In this document: piece after piece, positions 44,200 through 52,001 of the stretch
Layout of the letters: every line of letters begins with the position of its first letter
Numbering within the stretch: the stretch's first letter is position 1
NCBI GenBank assembly: GCA_027067965.1
Contig: JAMOUV010000002.1
Span: 143,022-207,021, forward strand
Direction of reading: 5' to 3'
Length of the DNA: 64,000 bases
DNA from: Flavobacteriales bacterium
GTDB lineage: Bacteria > Bacteroidota > Bacteroidia > Flavobacteriales > Flavobacteriaceae
Translations under genes and position numbers: made by a program
The notes under the pieces: model-generated
The model's database searches: none
The model's input: only the letters and a program-made list of their open reading frames with translations
What the model was told of the DNA's origin: nothing

Positions 44200-45159
44200 T
44201 TAAGAATTATTTTTATACAAAGCCCAAATAATGGCCAGGACACCGAATGCCAACGGCCACTTCCAGAAAAACCTTACCGCCTGCTCGGTACGGAAGCGCG
44301 GCATGACGATGCCTATACTCACCGGGATCATGTAGAGCAGGAAGGTTTTGACAATCAATTCGCCCAAGCCCGCCAGCACGGCCCAGATACCCGTCAACGT
44401 GCCGGGATGACCGGCGCCGCCCAGGAAAATGTCGGTGAGCAATACCAACTTGACAAAGGCGAAAATGGAACCGCCCGTCATAAGTGTTCCCAAATACTTG
44501 CCGCCGAATTCCGACATCGGTCCCGAAGCCAACTCGGCCGGCGCACCGATAATGTCAAACGGCGAATAATGGAACATACCCAAGGCCGAAAACAATGCCG
44601 CCAGGAAGGCAAACGGATTTTCCAGCAATATCCACCGGCCCGTTTCCTGTTGGTAATGCATCAGGTCGGTGAGCGACGTGGTATGGAATTGCAACATCAC
44701 CGCCACCAGCGACAGTACGAACGGGATTTCGTAACCCACCAGCAGCGATAATCCACGCGACACACCTATGGCCGAATTGGGATTGCCCGTTTCGCCGGCG
44801 CCCAAAGCCATGCCCAGCGAACCGAATACCATAATGTAGAGCAGGAAAATCAGGTCGCCTTTGAAGTTAAAGTTATCGAACCACAGCCCCGCATGCAGCA
44901 CGGGAATAAACAGCAAGGCCGTAACGGCGGCCACCACCACCCACACCGGCGCCAAATGCGTCATTACGCCGTGCGTTACGTTGGTGGTTTTGCCCTGCAA
45001 TTTGAGCAAGTCCAAAAAATTCTGCCACACCGGCGGCCCGATACGGTTTTGAGCGCGTGCGATTATCTTTCTGCGCAAGCCTCCATAAAACATTCCGACC
45101 GTAAAGGCCAAAATGGTGGTTATGATGATACCGGTTAGTTGGATGCCTATTTTTTCCAT
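44200..45159 (-). CDS. MBX-type complex M subunit (NuoH-like)
   Basis: The 319-residue membrane protein has about eight segments and the NuoH motifs: RAQNRIGPPVWQNFLDLLKLQGK at 35-57, FSALGMFHYSPFDIIGAPAELASGPMSEFGGKYLG in the middle loop, and PRFRTEQAVRFFWKWPLAFG near the end. The acidic loop contacts the J/L interface and forms the start of the ion path. It lies between element C and the DUF3644 gene. Confidence 0.92.
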   Translation of the reverse strand: MEKIGIQLTGIIITTILAFTVGMFYGGLRRKIIARAQNRIGPPVWQNFLDLLKLQGKTTNVTHGVMTHLAPVWVVVAAVTALLFIPVLHAGLWFDNFNFKGDLIFLLYIMVFGSLGMALGAGETGNPNSAIGVSRGLSLLVGYEIPFVLSLVAVMLQFHTTSLTDLMHYQQETGRWILLENPFAFLAALFSALGMFHYSPFDIIGAPAELASGPMSEFGGKYLGTLMTGGSIFAFVKLVLLTDIFLGGAGHPGTLTGIWAVLAGLGELIVKTFLLYMIPVSIGIVMPRFRTEQAVRFFWKWPLAFGVLAIIWALYKNNS

Positions 45160-45170
45160 AGTCTTTTTCT

Positions 45171-45288
45171 GTTAAATCGTTAAATCGTGCAATCGTGCAA
45201 TCGGTCTTTTATTTTTGTCAAATCGTTAAACGGTGCAATCGTGCAATCGGAGTTAATTTTGTTAAACCGTGTAATCGTGCAACCGGAT
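45171..45288. repeat. octamer-period repeat, downstream arm of element C
   Basis: GTTAAATC, GTGCAATC and related octamers in three blocks begin 12 bases from the M-subunit start codon and end at the four-helix-bundle stop. They resemble the arms of A and B. Confidence 0.87.
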
Positions 45289-45693
45289 TTATTTTTCATT
45301 GTCATTCGCTTTTTGTTGTTGGTAGAATTTTTTCAAATTATTTAATTGATTGGAAATGTGTGCGATTTTTTCGCGAAAAGGGATTAAATCATCTTTTTGG
45401 ATAAATCCCAGTTCGTTGGCTAAAATTAATTGGCTCATTACTTCCATTAAACTTGAAAAAGCCACGGTAATAAAATGCGACTTGGCCGTTAATGTATTTC
45501 TTGAAGTTCCTTCGGCTATGTTAGATGAAACCGAAACCGCGCTTCGTCGTAATTGCGAAGTCAAACCGAATTTTTCATCACCGGGAAATGATTTGGTCAA
45601 ATCGTAAACCATTTTGCTCAATTCAATGGTATTTTTCCAAACATCCAATTTCTCAAATGGAAAATTATACGGATATGTCTTTTTCTCCTTCAT
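45289..45693 (-). CDS. four-helix-bundle protein (S23-like), element C
   Basis: The 134-residue protein differs from copy A at residues 2, 22, 78 and one residue near the C-terminus (Q to K). All family motifs are intact (VWKNTIELSKMVYDL, GLTSQLRRSAVSVSSNIAEG). It sits between the H' and M subunit genes in the same orientation, bracketed by octamer arrays. Its near identity to A and B indicates recent copying, most likely by a mechanism acting in trans because no transposase is encoded. Confidence 0.87.
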   Translation of the reverse strand: MKEKKTYPYNFPFEKLDVWKNTIELSKMVYDLTKSFPGDEKFGLTSQLRRSAVSVSSNIAEGTSRNTLTAKSHFITVAFSSLMEVMSQLILANELGFIQKDDLIPFREKIAHISNQLNNLKKFYQQQKANDNEK

Positions 45694-45770
45694 CGATTTA
45701 ACGGTTTAACGGTTCAACGGTTTAACAAATTTCATCGGTTTAACGGTTCAACGATTTAACGGTTTAACAA
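45694..45770. repeat. octamer-period repeat, upstream arm of element C
   Basis: GATTTAAC, GGTTTAAC, GGTTCAAC octamers with one AAATTTCATC break end exactly at the stop codon of the H' gene. They are inverted relative to 45171-45288. Confidence 0.87.
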
Positions 45771-47612
45771 TTAACTAAATATCTTCGCCCCAAAAATCAA
45801 CAAAATCACCAAAAACACAATCACATACAACGCATAAGTCTGCGCATTCCCCGTGTAGATTTTACGTACAAAACCGAAAAACGCCTCCAACGCCGCGCCC
45901 AAATCTTCCCAAATGCCGTTGGCGTCCCAATCATACAAGCGGCCGATAGCCCGTTCGAACGGTTTGAAAAAGCCCCGTTGGAAGGTCAGGTTGTCTTGCG
46001 GCGACGGAATTTCGCCCGACGTGGAAATATCCTTCGTGCTGACCCACTTGGTGGTCTTGCGGCCTTTCAACGTAATGTAAATAGCCACCAGCACAAACAC
46101 GATGCCCACCGTGGAGCCGACGGTAACCAAATCCACACCGTTGCCCCAGTTGTTCAGCAAGATGCTCATATGCCAATCAGGCACCGGCAAGCCCCAACCG
46201 GCCAGTACGTCAGCGGCCGGCTTAAATATCAATCCGGGATACATGCCCGTTACGATCGACACCGCCGCCAAAACCAACATCGGCAGCAGCATCCACCACG
46301 ACGCTTCCTTCACCTGCTTGATTTCCTCTTCGGCTTGTCCCAGGAACAGCCCGAACAGGAAGCGGTAGGCATACAAAAAGGCGGCCGTGGACGAGAAAAA
46401 TATCACAATCACCAGGAAATAACTGTGCGTTTCGGTAATAAGGCTTTCGTAGAGCAACCATTTGCCTACAAAACCGCCCAACGGCGGCACGCCCGCCAAC
46501 GAAATCACCGACACCAACGCCACAAAGAAGGTCCAAGGCATGCGTTTGATCAAGCCCGAGATTTCGCGGAAATCCGTAGTGCCGGCTTGTTTTTCCACCG
46601 CGCCCGCCACCATAAACAGTGCGCCCTTAAAGGCCGCATGCAACACGGCCAAATACAGCGCCGCCATCAATCCCAGGCGCGTGCCCGTGGCCAAGGCCGT
46701 TACGATATAGCCCAATTGCGCCACCGACGAATAGGCCAGCAAATACTTGGCATCGTTTTGGCGAATGGCTTGCAAGGTGCCTACCACCGCCGTGATACCG
46801 CCCAGCCAGCCCAAAATCCAGCGGAACCAGAACATACCGTCGCCGCCGCCGGCATAAAGGCCCGTAAGCACCATAAGCAGGCCCAAAACGCCCATTTTGG
46901 ACATGGCGCCCGAAAATACGGTGGTAAACGACATCGGCGTTTTGGCATATACATCCGGCGCCCATACGTGGAACGGCACCACCGCCGCCTTCACGGCAAA
47001 TCCCAGCATCAGGAAAGCGGGAATATACCAATGGTTACGGAACGAAAATGCGCCGGCTTGCCACAGATCGGCTATATCGTAGGTGTGGTAATAATGCCCC
47101 GCCATCACAATGGCCGTCAGCATGGCATAGGCGCCTATGGAACTGAAAATAATGTATTTGATGCCCTTGGTTTCCACGCCGTAGTAGGCATTGTAAATAG
47201 CCAGCAGAAACGACGTCCAGGTCATAATTTCCCAAAACACAAAAAACGAAATCAGGTCGCGGCTCACCGACACGCCCAGCATGCCGCCGGCACTCATCAG
47301 GAAGGCCGCATAAAAATAGCCCAAGCGCGCCTTGCCTTCCATGTATTTGACCGAATAAATCAAGGCAAGCACCGTCAATCCCAGCACAATCCATCCGAAA
47401 AAGCGCGCCGCCGCATCCTGTTGCCAATGCAAGTCGAAGCCCAGGATCGACAGGCGGAAGTGTTGGCCCTCAGGCGTCAAGGCGAAAGCCACGGCCGCCG
47501 CCAAGGCAAAAGCCAAAGCCACCGGTCCGGTCCATCGCCGGTTCAGGTCGTCGATAAAGAAGGCCACCAAGGCGCCGCCGAACAATATCAATAATGCTAC
47601 GTAGATATCCAT
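45771..47612 (-). CDS. MBX-type complex H' subunit (second MrpD/NuoL-like antiporter)
   Basis: The 613-residue protein has about 14-16 membrane segments and antiporter motifs: FFVFWEIMTWTSFLLAIYN (with the conserved glutamate of helix 5), AVKAAVVPFHVWAPDVYAKTPMSFTTVFSGAMSKMGVLGL (helix 7 lysine region), QNDAKYLLAYSSVAQLGYIV and ALFMVAGAVEKQAGTTDF. The last ~110 residues form a soluble or amphipathic stretch and a final membrane anchor, like the lateral helix of NuoL or MbxH'. A second antiporter after MrpD is the feature that sets MBX clusters apart from MBH clusters. Confidence 0.9.
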   Translation of the reverse strand: MDIYVALLILFGGALVAFFIDDLNRRWTGPVALAFALAAAVAFALTPEGQHFRLSILGFDLHWQQDAAARFFGWIVLGLTVLALIYSVKYMEGKARLGYFYAAFLMSAGGMLGVSVSRDLISFFVFWEIMTWTSFLLAIYNAYYGVETKGIKYIIFSSIGAYAMLTAIVMAGHYYHTYDIADLWQAGAFSFRNHWYIPAFLMLGFAVKAAVVPFHVWAPDVYAKTPMSFTTVFSGAMSKMGVLGLLMVLTGLYAGGGDGMFWFRWILGWLGGITAVVGTLQAIRQNDAKYLLAYSSVAQLGYIVTALATGTRLGLMAALYLAVLHAAFKGALFMVAGAVEKQAGTTDFREISGLIKRMPWTFFVALVSVISLAGVPPLGGFVGKWLLYESLITETHSYFLVIVIFFSSTAAFLYAYRFLFGLFLGQAEEEIKQVKEASWWMLLPMLVLAAVSIVTGMYPGLIFKPAADVLAGWGLPVPDWHMSILLNNWGNGVDLVTVGSTVGIVFVLVAIYITLKGRKTTKWVSTKDISTSGEIPSPQDNLTFQRGFFKPFERAIGRLYDWDANGIWEDLGAALEAFFGFVRKIYTGNAQTYALYVIVFLVILLIFGAKIFS

Positions 47613-49093
47613 TATTTTACACTTAATACGTTTTGAATATAGGCCTGTTTATCCAGCAAGAACATGCTTGCCTTGTGCAGATAACCGGAAATCAGGTCGG
47701 GATAGAGCCCCAACACCACGATAATTACCGCCAGGGACGTCATGGCCACCAAGGCGTTGATGCTTGGCTTGTGCGATGCCGGTTCGGTTTCTTCCTTACC
47801 GAAATAAATCCGTCCGATGACGCGCAGGTAATAGGTCATTTCCACAATGGTAATGGCCAAAATACCGATGATAAGCGGCAACAATTCGCGCTTGGCCGCG
47901 CCCGACAGAATGTAGAACTTGCTCCAAAAGCCCGAAAAAGGCGGAAAGCCGATTATGGCCAATGCGCCCAGGGAAAACAGGAACGACACATACGGCAAGC
48001 GCTTGTGAATACCGTTGAGCGCCACCAGGCGTTTGGAGTTGTTATTGTAGATAAAGTAACTGCCCGTCATAAAGAGCAATGCTTTGATGACGGCATGATT
48101 GATAATCAGGAACAATGCCCCGAACAAGGCCGTTTCGTTGCCGATGCCCAGCGCCACCATCACCAGGCCCATTTGCCCCATGCTCGAATAGGCCAGCATG
48201 CGTTTCAGGTCGGTTTGTGCAATGGCCGCCGTTTCGGCAAAAAACATGGTCAGAAAGCCCATGACCATGAGGAACATACTCACCGATTGCGCATCAAACA
48301 AAGTGTAGCTCACACGAGCCAAGGCATATACCGCCGCCACGCCCAGTACCGCCGCAAAGGCCGCACTCGTAGGCGAAGGCGCTTGCGAATAAGCGTCCGG
48401 CGCCCAGCTGTTGAGCGGGAACATTTCGGCTTCGATGCCCAGGGACACCAGCAGGAAAATCAGCGCCATAATCTTCACGCCTTGCGCCACCGCCGGCATA
48501 CGTTCGGCGATTTGTGCCATATTGAGCGAATGCGTTTGCGTGTAGAGCAGCAAGATGCCCAAAAGCAGGAACACCGATGCCAGACTGCCCAGCAACATGT
48601 ATTTGAAGCCCGCCTCGGCACCGTCGCGGTCGCGGTAGAAGGCCGCCAGCGAAATGGCCGTAATGCCCGCGATTTCCACAAAGACGAACATGTTGAACAG
48701 GTCGCCTGTCAGGATGATGCCCAGCGCACCGGCGGTCATCATCATTTGCAGGATTTCGTAATACATCACCACGCCTCCTTTCAAGGTGCGGCGAAAACGG
48801 AAACCGTAGAGCCAAATCACAAAAGCCATAAACGACACCAGTAAAGCCAATATGGCCGAAAAAGGCGTCATCACCAGGTTAATACCGAAAGGCGGCCGCC
48901 AGCCGGCAATGATTTCCGTAATGGGACCGTTATGCAATACTTGCGGCACCAGCACGGCCGACACCACCACCAAATAGCCCAACACAATGCCGGGAACCAC
49001 ACGAGCCGCGTCGTCATACAGCTTGTTGAGCAGCGGAATGAGAAATGCCGCGGCCAACGGTGCTACGATATAATGAACGGGACTGATTACCAT
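47612..49093 (-). CDS. MBX-type complex H subunit (MrpD/MnhD antiporter)
   Basis: The 493-residue protein has about 14 membrane segments with MrpD/NuoN motifs: DLFNMFVFVEIAGITAISLAAFYRDRDGAEAGFKYMLLGSLASVF, GIEAEMFPLNSWAPDAYSQAPSPTSAAFAAVLGVAAVYAL and QTDLKRMLAYSSMGQMGLVMVALG. It forms one ion channel of the membrane arm. The start overlaps the G-subunit stop by seven bases, and the stop shares one base with the H' start. Confidence 0.93.
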   Translation of the reverse strand: MVISPVHYIVAPLAAAFLIPLLNKLYDDAARVVPGIVLGYLVVVSAVLVPQVLHNGPITEIIAGWRPPFGINLVMTPFSAILALLVSFMAFVIWLYGFRFRRTLKGGVVMYYEILQMMMTAGALGIILTGDLFNMFVFVEIAGITAISLAAFYRDRDGAEAGFKYMLLGSLASVFLLLGILLLYTQTHSLNMAQIAERMPAVAQGVKIMALIFLLVSLGIEAEMFPLNSWAPDAYSQAPSPTSAAFAAVLGVAAVYALARVSYTLFDAQSVSMFLMVMGFLTMFFAETAAIAQTDLKRMLAYSSMGQMGLVMVALGIGNETALFGALFLIINHAVIKALLFMTGSYFIYNNNSKRLVALNGIHKRLPYVSFLFSLGALAIIGFPPFSGFWSKFYILSGAAKRELLPLIIGILAITIVEMTYYLRVIGRIYFGKEETEPASHKPSINALVAMTSLAVIIVVLGLYPDLISGYLHKASMFLLDKQAYIQNVLSVK

Positions 49094-49479
49094 CGCAATG
49101 AGTTTAATTGTTCGATATTAGCGGTTTTATGATGACGGTATAACCGGATAACCAACGAAAGCGCCAAGGCCGTTACGGCAAAGCCGATCACAATGGCCGT
49201 GAGCACCAATGCCTGCGGAACGGGATCCACCATTTTGTCCGCCGCATCCTCGTAGCCCGGCGAAAAAATAGGCGCCGTATGATTGGTAATATAGCCCACG
49301 CCCACAAACAGCAGGTTGACGCCCGCATCCATAATGGACAGCCCGATGACCACCTTCACCAAGTGTTTTTTGGTCAATACGGCATACAGGCCGATGAGTA
49401 TCAGCAAAATGGCCACGCCATACACGGCGATTTCCATCAATTCGCGATACCGGATAAATACTTCTTGAAAACTGTTCAT
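49087..49479 (-). CDS. MBX-type complex G subunit (MrpC/MnhC, NuoK-like)
   Basis: The 130-residue protein has three membrane segments and the MnhC/NuoK pattern: VAILLILIGLYAVLTKKHLVKVVIGLSIMDAGVNLLFVGVGY and DPVPQALVLTAIVIGFAVTALALSLVIRLYRHH. It overlaps the E/F fusion upstream by four bases. It forms the K-like part of the membrane arm. Confidence 0.92.
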   Translation of the reverse strand: MNSFQEVFIRYRELMEIAVYGVAILLILIGLYAVLTKKHLVKVVIGLSIMDAGVNLLFVGVGYITNHTAPIFSPGYEDAADKMVDPVPQALVLTAIVIGFAVTALALSLVIRLYRHHKTANIEQLNSLRW

Positions 49480-50216
49480 TTCTTACGCGGTTTGGTGTTC
49501 ATCAAGGTGTCCAGGACATTGGTCAATTCGGTAGCCACTTTGATACCGATAAATATGTAAATCAACGGGATAAGTCCACCGCTGATCAAATCGTTCAGGC
49601 GGCCCGTCCAAGGAATGTTTTGCAGGAACGAACCGTAAGCCACCAGCCCGTAAAGGCCGATCAACACAAACGCCAATCCCGACAGGCTTTCCAGCCAAAC
49701 CATGATTTTGTGATTGACGTTAAATCGTTTATAGGTGATAAACATGAGCAAAAATCCCGTGGCGATAATAGCGCCTCCCTGGAAGCCCCCGCCCGGCGTC
49801 AGGTGTCCATGAACGAACACGTAAATGCCCAAGAGCAAAATCAACGGGAAAAGGATTTTGGCGCCCGTGCGCACCAAGGTGGACGATTTGAGTTTGACAC
49901 GCACCGGCAGGTGGCCGCCTTCTTCCTCCTCGTCTTCCTTGCGGCGGTAGAGTATGCTGGCCAATCCGGTGGCGGCCAGGAACAAGACGGTTACCTCGCC
50001 CAAGGTATCGAAACCGCGAAAATTCACCACAATGGCCGTTACACTGTTGGCCGTGTGTAATGTCTCCGGCGAATGTTTCAGGTAGAAGGCCGATACGGTT
50101 TCGGGATTTTCCACATCGCCCACACGGTTTTCGCCGAAAGGCGCATGGCGAAAGCTTTGCCAAAGCGCTACGCCCGTTACGGTGAGCAGAAACAAAACGA
50201 ATATTTTTTTAAGCAT
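49476..50216 (-). CDS. MbhE-MrpB (MbhF) fusion subunit
   Basis: The 246-residue protein combines an N-terminal MbhE-like part (one membrane segment, RVGDVENPETVSAFYLKHSPETLHTANSVTAIVVNFRGFDTLGEVTVLFLAATGLASIL, residues ~30-90) with an MrpB/MnhB part (LVRTGAKILFPLILLLGIYVFVHGHLTPGGGFQGGAIIATGFLL, from about 112). The two are separate genes in archaeal MBH. A K/E-rich linker joins them. It overlaps the D-subunit gene by eight bases. Confidence 0.9.
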   Translation of the reverse strand: MLKKIFVLFLLTVTGVALWQSFRHAPFGENRVGDVENPETVSAFYLKHSPETLHTANSVTAIVVNFRGFDTLGEVTVLFLAATGLASILYRRKEDEEEEGGHLPVRVKLKSSTLVRTGAKILFPLILLLGIYVFVHGHLTPGGGFQGGAIIATGFLLMFITYKRFNVNHKIMVWLESLSGLAFVLIGLYGLVAYGSFLQNIPWTGRLNDLISGGLIPLIYIFIGIKVATELTNVLDTLMNTKPRKK

Positions 50217-50502
50217 CTTCTTCCGGTTTAAAACGGTTAATCAAGTCTTCGGAGTATTTGTCTTCGTCGCGCGTGGTGTTGCGAATGGTAATGATAAAGA
50301 TAATGGTGGTCAAGGCAATGCCTATGGCCGCTTCGGTAATGGCCACGTCAGGCGCTTGCAACAAATAGAAAAACACCGACAGCACCAGGCTCACCACGCC
50401 CGTTCCCAGCACGGCGTAGAGCAAGTCCTTTTGCACCACCGAATACACGGCGGCGGCAATCAGGATGACGGCCATAATGACCAAAAAAACGATGAATATC
50501 AT
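50209..50502 (-). CDS. MbhD/DUF4040-like subunit
   Basis: The 97-residue protein has three membrane segments: MIFIVFLVIMAVILIAAAVYSVVQKDLLYAVLGTGVVSLVLSVFFYLLQAPDVAITEAAIGIALTTIIFIITIRNT. The motif APDVAITEAAIG is typical of MbhD and of the C-terminal part of MrpA. The ATG at 50502 overlaps the previous gene's stop by four bases; a longer frame to 50688 only runs through that gene in another frame. It forms the J-like part of the membrane arm. Confidence 0.9.
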   Translation of the reverse strand: MIFIVFLVIMAVILIAAAVYSVVQKDLLYAVLGTGVVSLVLSVFFYLLQAPDVAITEAAIGIALTTIIFIITIRNTTRDEDKYSEDLINRFKPEEDA

Positions 50503-50879
50503 AGCGTTTGCGTGTTTTTTTCGGTTTTTGGTTTGCCCGCTTCGTCGGCCACGGCGGCGTATTCGTCCGTATCCGACGTGATAATCGGTTTGACGCCCGC
50601 CTTGTAGGACGCCCGCGCCAGTGCGTGCGAACTCAGCGGATTGGCCAAGGCGATGAATATGACGATAATAAACAGCTTGATAAACCACGACGGTTGGATC
50701 AAGCCCACGCCCAATATGGTGCTCATGGCGCCCAAAGTACTTGCCTTGGTGCCGGCTTGCAGGCGGTTATACAAATCCGGCATCCTGTAAATGCCCAAAG
50801 CGCCCAAAAACAGGAACACGCTTCCCAGCAGTATCAGGAACAGGCCGGCGTAGTGCAGAATGAGTAATACGGTTTCCAT
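50499..50879 (-). CDS. MrpG/MnhG-like subunit (MbhC)
   Basis: The 126-residue protein has three membrane segments with LFLILLGSVFLFLGALGIYRMPDLYNRLQAGTKASTLGAMSTILG, the MrpG pattern. The C-terminal tail is hydrophilic (KPIITSDTDEYAAVADEAGKPKTEKNTQ). It lies 10 bases after the F-like gene and overlaps the next by four bases. Confidence 0.92.
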   Translation of the reverse strand: METVLLILHYAGLFLILLGSVFLFLGALGIYRMPDLYNRLQAGTKASTLGAMSTILGVGLIQPSWFIKLFIIVIFIALANPLSSHALARASYKAGVKPIITSDTDEYAAVADEAGKPKTEKNTQTL

Positions 50880-50889
50880 ACCTTATATA

Positions 50890-51150
50890 TTATAATGCCC
50901 GCTCTATGAAGCGTGCAATGACAATTATTCCGATAAATCCCAGCACCGCATACACCAGCGCCAAGTCGGTGTAAATGTAGCGGCGAAACACATAGGCCAG
51001 CAGCACCAGTCCGGCAATGCCGATGACCGACAGTGTGTCGGACGCCACGGCACGGTCGGCGGCGGTAGGCCCTTTCACAAACCGCAACAGCCCGATGAAG
51101 GCGGCGGTTCCGATAAGCATCAAGGCGATATTGATTACGATTGCTGTCAT
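50890..51150 (-). CDS. MrpF/MnhF-like subunit (MbhB)
   Basis: The 86-residue protein has three membrane segments and the MrpF pattern FVKGPTAADRAVASDTLSVIGIAGLVLLAYVFRRYIYTDLALVYAVLGFIGIIVIARFIE. It overlaps the E-like gene by four bases. Confidence 0.92.
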   Translation of the reverse strand: MTAIVINIALMLIGTAAFIGLLRFVKGPTAADRAVASDTLSVIGIAGLVLLAYVFRRYIYTDLALVYAVLGFIGIIVIARFIERAL

Positions 51151-51665
51151 CCGTATATTTTTAGTAAAATGCGTTCAAAAGGTTCGGCAATTTCCTTGTA
51201 GGCCGTTTCCGGATCGCCGCCCTTCACGTCGATCCAGTGGATATAAAACGTGCTTCCCTTCACGTCCACGGTCAAAGTGCCCGGCGTGAGCGTGATACTG
51301 TTGGCCAACACCATTTTGGCAAAACGGTTATTCAGCTTGCTTTCGAATTTGACAATACCGGGATTGATCGGCAGTTTGGGATTAATCACGCGCCTGGCCA
51401 CATCGAAATTGGCTTTGATCAAGGCGCCCAAAAACACGAAAAAGTATTGGATAAAATACAACAAATGCTGTGGCGCCAACAGAATGGGATCACAGCATTC
51501 GAAATAACGCACGGTAATAAAGGAAATCACCGCCGCGATGACCGCCCCTACGATCAGCTCTGCGGGATCAAGACTGGTGGTAAAAGCGTACCATAATATC
51601 CATACTAAGATGAAAGTATAAAGATAATGTACTAATGGAGGAGAATGGTATGAGGTTGAGGTCAT
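51147..51665 (-). CDS. MrpE/MnhE-like subunit (MbhA), first gene of the respiratory operon
   Basis: The 172-residue protein has two or three N-terminal membrane segments and the MrpE C-terminal part: LLYFIQYFFVFLGALIKANFDVARRVINPKLPINPGIVKFESKL, MVLANSITLTPGTLTVDVKGSTFYIHWIDV. It starts the operon; a -7 element lies 19 bases upstream. The A-B-C-D-EF-G-H order that follows matches the archaeal MBH/MBX membrane modules. Confidence 0.92.
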   Translation of the reverse strand: MTSTSYHSPPLVHYLYTFILVWILWYAFTTSLDPAELIVGAVIAAVISFITVRYFECCDPILLAPQHLLYFIQYFFVFLGALIKANFDVARRVINPKLPINPGIVKFESKLNNRFAKMVLANSITLTPGTLTVDVKGSTFYIHWIDVKGGDPETAYKEIAEPFERILLKIYG

Positions 51666-51684
51666 TGAAATGATAATTTTGCTT

Positions 51685-51692
51685 CAAATCTA
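51685..51692 (-). promoter_or_regulatory. -7 promoter element of the MBX-type operon
   Basis: On the minus strand TAGATTTG lies 19 bases before the MrpE-like start codon. A TTTG further upstream is too far (26 bases) to be a normal -33 element. It is the only promoter candidate for the operon. Confidence 0.5.
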
Positions 51693-51989
51693 ACCGACTG
51701 AAATTAGATAGTACTTGTCAAATATCATTTTTTTTAAAATTATCAATGAAATAAAAAGTAATTTTTTCAACAATCGTTAAAAATGTTGTTTTTACATCAA
51801 ATAACGAGCAAAAAACTATGCTTTCCAATCGGTTAATAATTTAAAAAATCCACAAAATAATAGCATGGCGAATTTATTTTTTTTCATTATTAGGTTGTAT
51901 TTATCATATGTAAAAAATATAACATTTAGACTACTGTCATATTTTAGGAAATTTTTTATTTAAGGTGAAGATGAAATAAAATTTTAGAT
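51693..51989. other. A/T-rich gap between two divergent genes
   Basis: I see no gene, structured RNA or repeat here. A 32-codon frame from 51866 encodes a low-complexity hydrophobic peptide and was not accepted. No FMN riboswitch elements are present before ribBA. Confidence 0.5.
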
Positions 51990-51997
51990 TAAATTTG
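51990..51997 (+). promoter_or_regulatory. -7 element directly in front of ribBA
   Basis: TAAATTTG is separated by only TGTC from the ATG at 52002, so the transcript is probably leaderless or nearly so. Confidence 0.5.
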
Positions 51998-52001
51998 TGT
52001 C

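Noticed and set aside
40716..45770. Repeat arrays read as a CRISPR array
   Set aside because: Units are 7-8 nt long, directly adjacent and degenerate, with no 25-40 nt repeats or unique spacers and no cas genes.
45978..47594. 538-codon open frame on the plus strand opposite the H' gene, and similar long antisense frames at 37233-38768, 47633-48844 and 39519-40667
   Set aside because: They are mirror frames caused by the G/C-rich third positions of the true minus-strand genes. The products are rich in His, Arg and Gln without domains or signals.
51866..51964. 32-codon frame in the gap before ribBA
   Set aside because: A/T-rich hydrophobic peptide without a start signal; typical of random A/T-rich DNA.
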